Below are positions 9,350 to 21,452 of a DNA stretch of 64,000 bases, piece after piece; position 1 is the first letter of the stretch, and every line of letters starts with the position of its first letter. The DNA is from Limonium bicolor. Taxonomy: Eukaryota; Streptophyta; Magnoliopsida; Caryophyllales; Plumbaginaceae. The notes below the pieces were generated by a model. That model ran no database searches. It was not told the DNA's origin and was given only the letters and a program-made list of their open reading frames with translations. The stretch is taken from positions 290,385,533 to 290,449,532 of the forward strand of contig CM041778.1 of assembly GCA_023374045.1 (NCBI GenBank), in the 5' to 3' direction. The position numbers were made by a program, and so were the translations under genes.

Positions 9350-10445
9350 AAAACAAAAAAAAAGAGAAAAATTTTAAATTCTAAGGATGATGATTGGTAT
9401 TAGGGTATGCCATTGGTAGGGTAGTAATGATTAGGAACCTAAGAACCTAAGGGATTAAGCTAAGATAAGTATAAACTTTAATGTTTAAAGTTAGTTTATA
9501 AGATTAAGTGGCAGGGATTTAAGAGGATGTCCAATGGGAATCTTTAGGGACTAAGTGAGTTAAGTAAGGTGCAAATAACTAATGGCCTAAGAATGAATCA
9601 ATGTTTTAGGTTTGTGAATTGGGGCCCCGGAGAAGGTTAACGAACAACGATCGACGGTGAACGGTACAGTCTTTCTTGTGACCTGCTTGCTAACGAGGTG
9701 TCCCTCGGCTTGTGTGCTATCTGTTTAAATGCTATGACTAAGACAAGATAAAGCATGCAAACGGTTATACTTATTCTCGTTGTGATTGTGTTTATTTTAC
9801 ACTAACCCACGAGACTTGAGAATGCTGCTAACTAAGTTTAGTACTCACTGAGTTAAGGATAAGAAATAAGTATTGGTGATTGTTGGTTTTACCGTCAAGG
9901 TTTAACTAACACTTGATAATTAAGGCTTTCACTAACCATAACTTGGGGTGGGAGTGAGGAATCCGGAATGGTACTGGCACATGTGAATTGGGGGAGGTCG
10001 GTATCTGAATCAGGTCCGACTTCCAAATTAAGACTTGTCATTAGACTCGTGCCTAGGGTCAAAAACCGACCCGACCACCCGGGCTACTGTTTGAGGTGGG
10101 AGGCACATTAAGGATGGCATGGGGGGATCAAGCCTACATCCCCAACAAATTAAGAAAGGTAGCTTATCGTCGGATAGTGCACTGCTACCGGCTAGGGTTA
10201 ACCAAGCCCTACAAAGATAAGCGACCAATTAAGGGCTAACCAATCTAATAGTGGAGCGGTTGGCAATTATAAGGTTAAGGAGATTGTGGATCTAAGGAGT
10301 TAAGAACTAACTCACTTATTAAGGGAACGCCTGAGTCGTTCATTTGGTTATGAGCTTTTTATGTTCATTGTGGTTGTTGGTTTATTGTGTTTCATACTAT
10401 GCTTATTATGCTAATCAACTTCCATGCTATCGACAATTAGTCGTC

Positions 10446-10532
10446 GTAGCCCCGTTAGCTTGGGGGCCATGGGAGGGTTGTACCAGCATTCGTGCTGACC
10501 CCCTTTGGGGGCTGTTTTTACACTTGCAGGTA
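10446..10532 (+). promoter_or_regulatory. Conserved hairpin module plus splice-acceptor-like CAG/GT, LTR2
   Basis: Hairpin 1 is AGCCCC...TTAGC...GGGGGC. Hairpin 2 is CAGCA-TTCG-TGCTG (10484-10497). Hairpin 3 is CCCCC-TTT-GGGGG (10499-10511). Then TGTTTTTACACTTGCAG/GT follows, with AG at 10528-10529. The same order with different paired bases occurs in D, E and F. Confidence 0.8.
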
Positions 10533-10853
10533 GGAGGACGATGAAGTCAAACCACGAGAGTAGGAGCGGGTAGCCCTAGGTGGGACTTTATTTTGAGTAC
10601 GGATAGCGCCTGTGCACCCGTCAGTTAGTAGTTAAACCTGAGCTTGTGAAATACTGTAACGTTTTGGAGAATACTTTAAACTCGGTTGGTGTATGCATTA
10701 TGGATATGTGATTGTAAATATTTAAGTAATGGTATTTCTTGTTGGTTAGACCGTAGCAAGGTCCTGGTGATAGTTATTTCCGCTGCGACGTTTAAGTATT
10801 AATTGTTAAGAAGAGATAACCACGAGTGGCTTAGGATGGGGTGTTACAAAAAA

Positions 10854-10881
10854 TGGTATCAGAGCGTAGTTACACTCTGAT
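10854..10881 (+). promoter_or_regulatory. PBS of copy B (tRNA-iMet) in a hairpin
   Basis: TGGTATCAGAGC at 10854-10865 is an exact complement to the 3' end of plant initiator tRNA-Met. ATCAGAG (10858-10864) pairs perfectly with CTCTGAT (10875-10881). Confidence 0.92.
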
Positions 10882-11083
10882 CAAGAAATACCGGACATAA
10901 GAAACCACCGAGTTAGGATATAAGTTAAGGATTAAGTGATGGGTTAAGGGAGTGAGCTGTTAATGTGAGTAGAGTCAGATGACCACTAATAAGTGTGGAT
11001 CGTCTTTACCGTCTACGGACGTTACAAATTCGTTAACCGAAACAGTGGTGGATACGAATCTAATGTGAGTTATGCTTGTTCAG

Positions 11084-12503
11084 ATGTCAGGACGTCCTAG
11101 AGGAAGCCGAGGTCGCGGCCAGGGCGATGATGCTTCAGGGATACCGGAGGGGCAGACGATCGCAGAGATCGTGGCTGCCGCATTAGGGCACATGGGCTAT
11201 TAGCCTGGTGTGGGTGCACCACCTCCACCGCCACAACCCAGAGAACCAAATTGGGTGAAGAGTCTTGCAGACCTTCGACCCGCACACTTTAAGGGGGAGA
11301 CCGATCCCGCCAAGCTTGAGGCGTACATCTCCGAGCTGGAGACCGCCGCCTTTGAGACCCTTGATGTCCCTGCTGGGATCAAGGTGCGTCTGGCTGCTTT
11401 CTATCTGAATGGGGCGGCAGGCGATTGGTGGAAGCTGGTGAGGGCCGAGCATGTGGCCAATCCAGAGTTCGGCTGGGAGTAGTACACCGCCTTGCTACGA
11501 GCGAAGTACTACCCCGCCCATGTCCAGACGAAGAAGCGCTTGCAGTTGGATGCGCTTAAGCAGACCGACAAGATGACGGTGGACGAGTATTACACAGAGT
11601 TCACCGCCTTGCTCCGTCTTCAGCGAGGTCTTGGGTATTCAGACCAGATACTGGTGGACCGCTTCTATGGCGGGCTTAGCCACCGACTCCGCAACGGCAT
11701 GGGGCCGACGAGTTATACTACTTTGCAGGTAATAAGAATGATTGAGATTTGAGTAAGTAAATGAGTAAGATATGGTTAAGTGAATAAGATTTAGTTTGTG
11801 AGAAATAAGAGGAACTAATACCTTGGAAAGCAGGAGTGCTATCATGCTGCTGCTAAAGTTGAGATAACCGTCTAGCTGAGGGATGAGGACAATGCCAAGA
11901 GAAAGAGTGCTGGAAAGAGTACAGAACACCAAGGGCAAGGTGGGTACAAGAAACAGAAGTACCAGCCTCAAGCCCAGAAGAACCAGAACCAAAAAGGAAA
12001 GGAGGAAAAGGAGAAGGCTAGTGATGAGCCACTGAAACTGACATATGCTTATGCTGCTAAGCCCCTGCGCTCCAGGGCGCCAAAGAGTAAGGAAATACAT
12101 TTTGAATAAATAAGAAGAGTTGACAAGTTTGAGACACAATCACTGATGTGATGCTTAATCAGGTACCGAGACTGGTAAGGAAACCGGAGGTGGCTACCAA
12201 CGGCACTACTATTGCCAGAGGTGCAAGTGGGACCACCCCGGAGTTGACTGCAGGGGGAATAAGGTGGAGTGTAACTTTTGTGGAGTACTCGGGCACCGGG
12301 CATATGAGTGCTACGGGAACCCGGAGAGTAAGAACTACAACCCAGTTTTAAGGTTAAGGCCAAGACCGATCAGGGATCTGGATTCGACGGTCAGAGGAGG
12401 GGGCAGCAAACTATGGACAAGAACCCACGGGTGACCCAGAAGTCGGGACCCACACTACACATGGTGGACCGGGATGATGAGCCTGAACCCTCATCGAGGC
12501 CAG
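11084..12503 (+). pseudogene. gag: gag of copy B, three exons, broken
   Basis: It keeps the start ATGTCAGG at 11084, followed by an arginine/glycine-rich N-terminus (RPRGSRGRGQ). Exon 1 is 11084-11728 (215 codons), exon 2 11834-12086, exon 3 12163-12503. A three-base GCC insertion lengthens exon 1 in frame. TAG stops lie at 11201, 11480 and 11873, each where another copy or family shows Q (CAG, or CAA in E at the last). One base is lost near 12345 in the zinc-knuckle exon. The uninterrupted segments show the same gag and CCHC features as copy A. Confidence 0.87.
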
Positions 12504-12632
12504 GTACCGCTACAACCACTTAGTAATAAAATTGCCTTTACCGCATTATCATGCATGTTTGGTGAATAACAAGTTAAGTAAGAATGAGTTAAGATTAGAA
12601 CTTAAGTAAAATATAACCTACTACCACTTTAG

Positions 12633-13372
12633 GAGGCTTCCACATCTGCTATCCAATACCATTTACACCTAGCCCGGAGAACACCGACATCGAACCCATA
12701 GACTTTCCAACCAAACAATGTCAGGTTATCCGCCCAGGTATGATTTTATTATGGGGATACCTGACACCCGAAGCACAAATAGCCATCATCAGGAGATGCA
12801 ATCAACTAGGAGTGGGACCGGGAGGTTTTTACACACCGGAGTACCCAGGGGGAGCAAGGATGAAATTAAAAATGATGAGCTTAGGCAAGGATTGGAATTC
12901 GTATGCCAAGAACTACCAAACCATGAGGATGCAAGATGGAGTCTCACCACCGGGAATACCCGAAGAGTACCATCCAATTATTACACAAGTCGTGGAAATC
13001 GCTTAGCAGTTGGAAGCTGAACCGATTCCAGACATTCAGGCAGACATTTGCATTGTAAACTTCTACGAGAAGGATGGGCGACTTGGACTACACCAGGATA
13101 AGGACGAGACAACGGAGTCTCTCGAAAGGGGGATACCCGTAGTGTCTTGGTCCATTGGGGATGATGCGGAGTTCTTATACAGCGAGCAGAAGCGTGCGGA
13201 CCGTGCAAATAAGTTGGTACTTAAGTCTGGAGATGTATTAATTATGGGAGGAGAGTCAAGGATGTTATACCATGGGATTCAGAGAATCAAGCTGAATACA
13301 GCACCGTCAGCAGTAATTAATGCGACGCATATGAGACCTGGGAGATTAAACCTAACCTTTAGACAATATTAG
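12633..13372 (+). pseudogene. AlkB/ALKBH1-like exon, copy B, catalytic core intact
   Basis: Same 740-nt exon as in A and C. Here the whole core is encoded: HQD (H at 13091, D at 13097), the second iron ligand in LYHGI (H at 13271) and RLNLTFR (13343-13363) for 2-oxoglutarate. The only nonsense change is TAG at 13004-13006, from CAG, in the helix before the core. AGG to ATG at about 12750 changes one residue of the N-terminal LLRGYL motif. The linker before the domain reads FHICYPIPFTPSPENTDIEP. A Gag-AlkB fusion of this kind would carry the enzyme into the particle (inference). Confidence 0.9.
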
Positions 13373-13505
13373 TCATGTAATATTAGAATGAGATAAGGAA
13401 TGAGATCTAAGATTGAAGCACATGTTGTAAACAGGATGGTTATGAATAAGATAACAGTGTTGTTCATATAAATTGCTACGACTCTTGTTATACCATCAAT
13501 ACTCA

Positions 13506-15307
13506 TGAACTCGGTACGGAAGGTGCGCTAAGCATACTTACAGAGGCACAGGCCGACGCCAGTGGTACTATCCTCACCGGCACCTTTCCGATTAATAGGA
13601 TTGAGGCATCAGTTCTCTTCGACTCAGGGGCCTCGCATACCTTTGTCTCGGCATCATTCGCGAGCAGGTTGGGGCTAGACGCTGATGAGCTACCCAACTT
13701 TACGGTTACGCTCCCGTCTAAGGAGAAGGTTCGTTGCACTCGTTACTACCGAGGAGCCACTGTCAGAATTAAGGGAGAAGACTTTCCAGTCAGTTTTATT
13801 GAGTTCAGAGAGCTAGGATTTGATGTTATCTTCGGGATGAACTAGTTGGAGTGGCACAAGGGACGTATCCTCTGCGCCGAGCATAGATTGCTGCTCAGGA
13901 GCCCGTCAAGGGTAACAATATCATACCGCCAGAGGCCTAGAGAGCCTTCGACTAAGATCATCACCGCCATGACAATGTATAAGGAATTGAGGAGAAAATA
14001 AGAAGTGTACCTCTGCTATGTACAGGACATAGAGAGAGACCCCGAGTTCGACCCCGACTTATCGGTAGTGTCGGAGTTCCCCGACTTATTTCCACGGGAA
14101 CTGCCCGGCATGCCACCCACTCGGGAGGTAGAGTTCACCATTGAGCTGCTACCTGGTACCGGACCGATAGCCAAGGCACCATACCGTATGGCTCCGGCGG
14201 AAATGACTGAGTTAAAAGAACAATTGAAAGATTTGTTAGATAAGGGATTTATAAGACCAAGTGTGTCACCATGGGGAGCGCCAGTCCTCTTCGTGAAGAA
14301 GAAGGATGGTAGTCTCCGCCTCTGCATCGACTACAGAGAGCTAAATGCATGCAGTGACAGTGAAGAATAAGTACCCACTACCCCGCATCGACGATCTGTT
14401 CGATCAGTTGAAGGGAGCATCTGTGTTCTCCAAGATTAATCTCAGATCGGGGTATCATCAGATAGCCATTAAGGAGGGAGATATTGAGAAGACGGCATTC
14501 CGGACATGATACGGCCACTATGAGTTTACAGTGATGCCGTTCGGTTTATCGAACAAACCGGTGAAGTTTATGGATCTGATGAACCGCTTGTTCCGGGAGT
14601 AGCTGGACAAGTCGGTAGTGGTGTTTATTGATGACATTTTGATATACTTGAAATCTAAGGTTGAACATGAGGAACATCTGAGGAGAGTATTGGAAATATT
14701 GAGGGAGAACCAGCTATATGCTAAGTTCTCCAAATGTGAGTTTTGGCTTGACCAGGTCTCTTTCCTAGGTCATGTCATCTCAGATGCTGGGATCTCAGTG
14801 GATCCAGCTAAGATTGATGCCGTACATACTTGGCCAAGACCAAAGACTGTTACAGACATCAGGAGCTTTCTCGGTTTGGCAGGTTACTACAGGAGGTTTG
14901 TTAGGGATTTCAGCAAGGTCGCGAAACCGATGACCAGTGTGATGAAGAAAGATGCACCGTTCTGTAGGACTGTTGACTATGAGAAGTCATTTCAGAGCTT
15001 GAAGGACTCACTGACCACTGCACCGGTTCTGACCATTCCAGACGGTACAGAGGGCTTTGAGGTTTATTGTGATGCATCCGGCAGAGGGCTAGGTTGCGTG
15101 CTCATACAACATGGCAAGGTGGTGGCATATGCCTCATGCCAATTGAAGAAACATGAGGATAACTACCCCACACATGATTTAGAGCTGGGAGCTGTAGTCT
15201 TCGCTTTGAAGATATGGCGCCACTACTTATACGGGGTTAATGTGACGATCTACACCGATCATAAGAGTTTGAGATACATATTCACTCAGAAGGAGTTGAA
15301 TCTTTGA
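13506..15307 (+). pseudogene. pol: pol of copy B: protease, RT, RNase H
   Basis: The pol acceptor seen in A and C is absent here because about 26 bp are deleted between CATG repeats at 13505. Protease DSGAS is intact. Breaks: TAG for W at 13843, TAA at 13999-14001, a 4-base duplication near 14350 that shifts frame, a TGA near 14507 and TAG at 14600. RT motif A reads KINLRSGY, so the catalytic Asp is Asn. FIDDILIY remains. RNase H (14990-15304) ends at TGA 15305-15307 where A has CGA. This copy could not supply RT. Confidence 0.91.
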
Positions 15308-16885
15308 CAGAGGAGATGGTTAGAGTTTCTGAAAGACTATGACATTGACCTCCAATACAAAGAAGGGAAGGCCAATGTTGTAGCAGACGCCCTGAGCCGT
15401 CGAGCACACTCACTCCATTCGCTAGTTTCCTTCTCCAGCTTGGTTGATGAGGTGCGAGAGGCTCAGAGGACAGATGAGTACATGAGAGAGGTCAGACAGA
15501 AGCTGATAGATGGTACCTTTGAGGGTCAGAAATACGACTTCAGACTTCATGACGATGATCTGATCAAACTTAAGGGCCGATTATGCATACCACGGGGCAA
15601 CACGGATTTGAAAGACCGTATACTTACGGAATCACACTGTTCTTTAGTTTCCATCCATCCGGGAGCCTCTAAAATGTATAAAGACATGAAGAGATACTTC
15701 TGGTGGCCGGGGATGAAGACAGATGTCACCGAGTTCGTCTTGAGGTGTCTCACATGCCAGAAGGTAAAATTTGAGCATCGACGACCAGGCAGAATGGTAC
15801 AGTCGATGCCAGTTCCGGAGTGGAAGTTCCATGATATCTCCATGGACTTCGTAGTTGGGCTTCCACCTGCTAGGGGAGGTCTCAACATGATATGGGTGGT
15901 GGTGGATCGCCTTACCAAAGTAGCCCGATTCATACCGATGAAGGATACTTGGAAGGTGACCAAATTAGCTGAGTTATTTGAGAAAGAAATAATGAGACAT
16001 CACGGGATACCAAAGACCATAGTGTCAGACAGAGATACCAGATTCCTTTCGAGGTACTGGAGAGCTAATAGAGAAGCGTTGGGTACAGAACTCAAGCTGA
16101 GTACCGCGTTCCATCCTCAGACCGATGGTCAGACTGAGCGTACTATTCAGACACTCGACGACATGCTGAGGGCATGTGCCTTAGACTTCCAGGGCAGTTG
16201 GATTGACAGACTACATCTGATCGAGTTTTCATACAACAACAGCTATCACGCTTCGATCAAGATGGCATCTTTTCAAGCGTTGTACGGTAGACCATGTCGT
16301 ACACCGCTCTGCTGGGATGAGTCGAGTGAGACGATCATTATAGAACCAGAGTACTTAGAGCAAGTTAAGGCTGAAGTTCAGCAAATCAGGGAGAACATGA
16401 AAGTTGCTCAAGATAGGCAGAAGTCGTATGCTGATGTTCGACGACGGGACCTGGAGTTCGCAGTGGGCGACCAGGTATTTCTGCGAGTTTCACCGATGAA
16501 GGGTGTATTCAGGTTTAGGCAGAAGGGCAAATTAAGCCCAAAATTTGTTGGTCCTTATGAGATTACGGAGCGGGTGGGCCCGGTTGCTTACAGGTTGAAT
16601 TTACCTGCTGAGCTGGGTAAAGTGCATGATGTTTTTCACGTTTCACAGCTAAAGAAATACATGCACCACCCCTCCCATGTGTTAGAACCCGAGAGGTTGA
16701 CTTTAGAACCAAATATGAGATCCGTGGAGATTCCTCAGCGAATCTTGGACAGTAAGACTAGGGACAATCGCCACAAGTCAGTGCGACTGGTGAAGGTTCT
16801 CTGGTCAAACCAGGATGTCGAAGAGGCCATGTGGGAATTGGAGGATAAGATGAGGGCGAAGTACCCTTCTTTGTTTACTGACTAG
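15308..16885 (+). CDS. pol: Integrase plus chromodomain, copy B (uninterrupted 526 codons)
   Basis: Open from the RNase H/integrase linker (QRRWLEFLKDYD, NVVADALSRR) to TAG at 16883-16885. Zinc domain: ESH...HPGASK...CLTCQK. Catalytic residues: D in SMDFVVG, D in VSDRDTRF, E in GQTERTIQ. Then come GPYEITERVGPVAYRL, VHDVFHVSQLKKY and a terminal chromodomain-like KVLWSNQDVEEAMWE. The first A-to-M change in the last motif replaces T. As part of a broken polyprotein it has no start of its own, so it is a preserved segment rather than a proven gene. It is the most intact integrase in the window. Confidence 0.88.
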   Translation, partial: QRRWLEFLKDYDIDLQYKEGKANVVADALSRRAHSLHSLVSFSSLVDEVREAQRTDEYMREVRQKLIDGTFEGQKYDFRLHDDDLIKLKGRLCIPRGNTDLKDRILTESHCSLVSIHPGASKMYKDMKRYFWWPGMKTDVTEFVLRCLTCQKVKFEHRRPGRMVQSMPVPEWKFHDISMDFVVGLPPARGGLNMIWVVVDRLTKVARFIPMKDTWKVTKLAELFEKEIMRHHGIPKTIVSDRDTRFLSRYWRANREALGTELKLSTAFHPQTDGQTERTIQTLDDMLRACALDFQGSWIDRLHLIEFSYNNSYHASIKMASFQALYGRPCRTPLCWDESSETIIIEPEYLEQVKAEVQQIRENMKVAQDRQKSYADVRRRDLEFAVGDQVFLRVSPMKGVFRFRQKGKLSPKFVGPYEITERVGPVAYRLNLPAELGKVHDVFHVSQLKKYMHHPSHVLEPERLTLEPNMRSVEIPQRILDSKTRDNRHKSVRLVKVLWSNQDVEEAMWELEDKMRAKYPSLFTD

Positions 16886-16897
16886 ATTGTCTGTATA

Positions 16898-17197
16898 GGG
16901 TACGGGGCGTACCCCTTTTTAATGGGGGTAGAGCTTCCTCGCTTTCGAGTTAAGAAACAAACTTGTTGTCGTTGTTTGGTTGTCTAAGATGTGAATTTGT
17001 GTGTAAGTTGCTACACTTTGGTGTTAAGTTTGAGCTATGTATAATACTTATGTATTGTATTTGAGATTGACCGTTGAGTCTTGAGATGTGTGAAGGCGAA
17101 TATAAGTTGTGGTGTTAAGATTAAGGGAATTGAGAACCGTGAATGGTTAAGCATATATGTGAACTTTGGGGACAAAGTTCTATTAAGGGGGGTAGAT
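16898..17197 (+). promoter_or_regulatory. 3' hairpin and polypurine tract, copy B
   Basis: The hairpin GGGTACG-GGG-CGTACCC is at 16898-16914. The polypurine tract AAGGGGGGTAGA (from 17185) abuts LTR3. No coding is seen between. Confidence 0.8.
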
Positions 17198-20100
17198 TGA
17201 AATACCCCAAACTTAGATATGGTGTTTAAATGATAAACTAAGTTATAATGAGGATAAATAATGCCTTAGAAACATTAAGAAAACATAAGGAAACACCAAA
17301 AGAGCAGTTTAAACAAAAACGTGCTCTAAACTTGGAGAGACTTGGGTGAGTACCCAAATATTGTTCTAAGACCTTAATAATATCCTAATAGTCATTTTAA
17401 ATCAATTACCAAAGAAAACCAAGCTTGAAAACAAGTTAAAACACAAAATGTGCTTTAAGGAGTCTTAAAGCACATTTTTGAAATATTGTCTTGTAAATGT
17501 GTTTTGAATGGCTAAATGTCCATCATTACTCTTTAATTAACATGTGTACTAATTAGTATCACATTAGGAGGTCTAAATCAATGGGAAATCAAAAATTTCA
17601 CAAATATGTGCCTTGGTTAGTGAATAGTAACCAAATAGAGCCTAGTTTAGTCTTTAAGCAATTAAGTCTAATTAATTGGTCAAACAAGACCATGACCAAC
17701 CTAATTAATAGAGGGGGCCCGGTTTTCTAAGGTTGTGACTCACTATGAGTAGCCAAATGGTATTAGAAAAGAAGAGGGAAAAGTAAGGAGTTACTATTTA
17801 CTTTAAGGAAACAAGTATCTCATTTTACTTACCTCTCTCCTCATCTCTTCATTCCTCACCTTCCCCACCAGTTTTCTTTGCTCTCTTTCTTCTCTCTCAC
17901 GTAAAACTCAACCTCCATGCTAGCTCCATCTAGCTTTGATCACTACTTGCTCATCTTAGCTCCAAAACCAAAACAAATTACATATTCCTCTTAGTTAGCT
18001 CAAGCTCCCTCTTTCTATCTTTTCAAAACTTCAAGAGCTTTGATTTGGTGCCAAGCCAAGCCACCATTAGAGGAGGAAATTCAAGTTTGGAGACTCCATT
18101 GGCTTCTCCATTCTCTTAAGGTAAAGAAAGTGTAAGAAAATCTAGGTTTCCATCACTTTTCTTCTTGACCGAAAATACATGCTCATGAGGCTTCATTTTA
18201 ATGCCTTGTTCTAGCTTATTTTCTACTCTTCAAAGGATTGAGGAGGTCCTTCTTACTTCATATCCTAGCTTGTCTTGAGAAACCAAGGTAAAACAATCAC
18301 CTTAATACCTTAAAGCACATTTTTAACCTTGGGTTTGCTCCTTAGGGTTAATGTTTTATGTAGTAGTCATTGGAGTCCTTGGATATTGGTTAGAACATTG
18401 GCAAGGAGATATATATATTGGTGACCGAGATTGAGCAAGGAAAAACCTAAGGAAGAAAGTTTTTAAAGCTTGTAAAAGAACAAGGTAAATTACTTACCTT
18501 AAGGTGTTTTATTGTTTAAGGGAATGGGATTTAGATATGTGATGAGTTTAGTGTAGATTTTACATTAGGAAAGGACTATATATAACCTAGGAGAAACAAT
18601 GATCATGTTTGTGAACTTGTGATTAAAGAGCCAATGAGAAAAGAGATAGTTTAAGAATATCAAGTTGAATTACAAGAAGCATTTATTTCAATGGGAGCCT
18701 TGTTGTGTGTATTTGCAGGTTAAAGGCAAATATGTGTGGAAATTCAGTGGTTAAGATTATTTTCATTTAAGGGCCTAAGTGCCAAGCATTTAAGTTTATG
18801 CACTATATGATGATGTGGTGTAGTTTTGGTGTAAATTGTGTGTTAAGGTGTTGTGATGAGAATTTGAGTGATATTGGTTGGTTGATGGAGAAAAACCAAG
18901 TGTTAGGATGTGCTATATACTAGAGAACCCATGGCAAAATTTAAAGGAGAACTTAAGTGTTTAAGATGTTCTAAGGGAATCTAATGACTAGGGAAGTACT
19001 AGGAAGTTTTAGAGGTTGTCTTGATGAAAAGGGGTGAGATTAAGGTGTTTAATGAGTTATAATGACTAGGGCATCACCATGGAGGATTTAGGAATCAAGA
19101 GAATGTATTTGAGTATTTAGGACTAGGCAAATGTTGGTAAACAACTAGGAAGGAAATAATGTGTTGATGGATGGAAGCATAAGCTTGTGAAGGGACTTTA
19201 GGTTAATGCATAAAAGAGTTTTAGATGGTGAAAGATGCTTGGGAGATGATGTTGTAGTGGTGGGGAAACATTTGGCATAGTGGTTACATTAGGTATGAAC
19301 CACCACCTAGAAACCTAGTGGAAAATATTACAAGTGTTGGCATGATTACAAGGAAAAATGCATGATGATTAAAGTGGATGTTGGTGAGTGATTTAAAGTG
19401 TTTAGTGGTTGGCTTAAGGTGTATTTGAGGTGCCAAATGAGGTTAGAACATACTAGGATATATGAGGAGAAGTTTGGAGTTAAAAGAGAATTTAGAAACA
19501 AGATTCTGGAGCCGACCGACCTTAGGGACTGGACCTGCAAGGTCGGTCGAGCTCAGTTTACACTGCCGGAGAAAGTTTCTGGAACCGACCGAACTTGGGG
19601 ACCGGACTTACAAGTTCGGTCGGGCTTGTATTTTGTGAAGGAATTAAGTCTCTGGAACGGACCGACCTTGGGACCGGACTTGCAAGGTCGGTCATGCCTA
19701 GAATTTTGTGCGGGAATTAGTCTATGGAATCGACCGAACGTAGGACCGGACTTGGCAAGTTCGGTCGGACTTAAATTTCCCACGGGGAAAAACTCTCGGG
19801 AATGGACCGAACTTGGGGACCGGACTTGCAAGGTCGGTCGGGGTAGAATTTTCAAACGGTGATAGGTTCTAGAATGGACCGACCTTGGGTAAGGTCGGTC
19901 GGTAAGTTCGGTCGAGCCTAAAACAAAAAAAAGAGAAAAATTTTAAATTCTAAGGATGATGATTGGTATTAGGGTATGCCATTGGTAGGGTAGTAATGAT
20001 TAGGAACCTAAGAACCTAAGGGATTAAGCTAAGATAAGTATAAACTTTAATGTTTAAAGTTACGTTTATAAGATTAAGTGGCAGGGATTTAAGAGGATGT

Positions 20101-21419
20101 CCAATGGGAATCTTTAGGACTAAGTGAGTTAAGTAAGGTGCAAATAACTAATGGCCTAAGAATGAATCAATGTTTTAGGTTTGTGAATTGGGGCCCCGGA
20201 GAAGGTTAACGAACAACGATCGGCGGTGAATGGTACAGTCTTTCTTGTGACCTGCTTGCTAACGAGGTGTCCCTCGGCTTGTGTGCTATCTGTTTAAATG
20301 CTATGACTAAGACAAGATAAAGCATGCAACCGGTTATACTTATTCTCATTGTGATTGTGTTTATTTTACACTAACCCACGAGACTTGAGAATGCTGCTAA
20401 CTAAGTTTAGTACTCACTGGGTTAAGGATAAGAAATAAGTATTGGTGATTGTTGGTTTTACCGTCAAGGTTTAACTAACACTTGATAATTAAGGCTTTCA
20501 CTAACCATAACTTGGGGTGGGAGTGAGGAATCCGGAATGGTACCGGCACATGTGTATTGGGGGAGGTCGGTATCTGAATCAGGTCCGACTTCCAAATTAA
20601 GACTTGTCATTAGACTCGTCGCCTAGGGTCAATAAACCGACCCGACCACCCGGGCTACTGTTTGAGGTGGGAGGCACATTAAGGATGGCGTGGGGGGATC
20701 AAGCCTACATCCCCAACAAATTAAGAAAGGTAGCTTATCGTCGGATAGTGCACTGCTACCGGCTAGGGTTAACCAAGCCCTACAAAGATAAGCGACCAAT
20801 TAAGGGCTAACCAATCTAATAGTGGAGCGGTTGGCAATTATAAGGTTAAGGAGATTGTGGATCTAAGGAGTTAAGAACTAACTCACTTATTAAGGGAACG
20901 CCTGAGTCGTTCATTTGGTTATGAGCTTTTTATGTTCATTGTGGTTGTTGGTTTATTGTGTTTCATACTATGCTTATTATGCTAATCAACTTCCATGCTA
21001 TCGACAATTAGTCGTCGTAGCCCCGTTAGCTTGGGGGCCATGGGAGGGTTGTACCAGCATTCGTGCTGACCCCCTTTGGGGGCTGTTTTTACACTTGCAG
21101 GTAAGAGGCCGATGAAGTCACACCACGAGAGTAGGAGCGGGTAGCCCTAGGTGGGACTTTATTTTGAGTACGGGTAGCGCCTGTGCACCCGTCAGTTAGT
21201 AGTTGAACCTGAGCTTGTGAAATACTGTAAGGTTTTGGAGAATACTTTAAACTCGGTTGGTGTATGCATTATGGATATGTGATTGTAAATATTTAAGTAA
21301 TGGTATTTCTTGTTGGTTAGACCGTAGCAAGGTCCTGGTGATAGTTATTTCCGCTGCGACGTTTAAGTATTAATTGTTAAGAAGAGATAACCACGACTGG
21401 CTTAGGATGGGGTGTTACA
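17198..21419 (+). repeat. LTR3, 4222 bp, shared by copies B and C
   Basis: Very close to LTR2 and LTR4 over its whole length, differing by scattered substitutions and short indels. In its 3' quarter it shares variants with LTR4 rather than LTR2 (for example ACTCGTCGCCTAGG). Hairpin array 19511-19919; hairpin module 21017-21103 with the acceptor-like AG at 21099-21100. Confidence 0.95.
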
Positions 21420-21424
21420 AAAAG

Positions 21425-21452
21425 TGGTATCAGAGCGTAGTTACACTCTGAT
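21425..21452 (+). promoter_or_regulatory. PBS of copy C (tRNA-iMet) in a hairpin
   Basis: TGGTATCAGAGC at 21425-21436. The arms ATCAGAG (21429-21435) and CTCTGAT (21446-21452) pair perfectly. Confidence 0.92.

Larger units (their letters stand above)
6633..10848 (+). repeat. LTR2, 4216 bp, shared by copies A and B
   Basis: It starts TGAAATACCCC and ends GGGGTGTTACA. Order along it: AT-rich U3; CT-rich leader from about 7250; three AAG/GTAA donor-like sites (GT at 7552, 7719, 7919); the hairpin array at 8944-9349; a conserved block CGGTGAACGGTA at 9654; the hairpin module with CAG/GT at 10446-10532; TTTCCGCTGC; terminus. The 168-codon open frame at 8832-9335 is a by-product of the hairpin array. 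Polyadenylation and transcription start sites are not identified with confidence. Confidence 0.95.
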
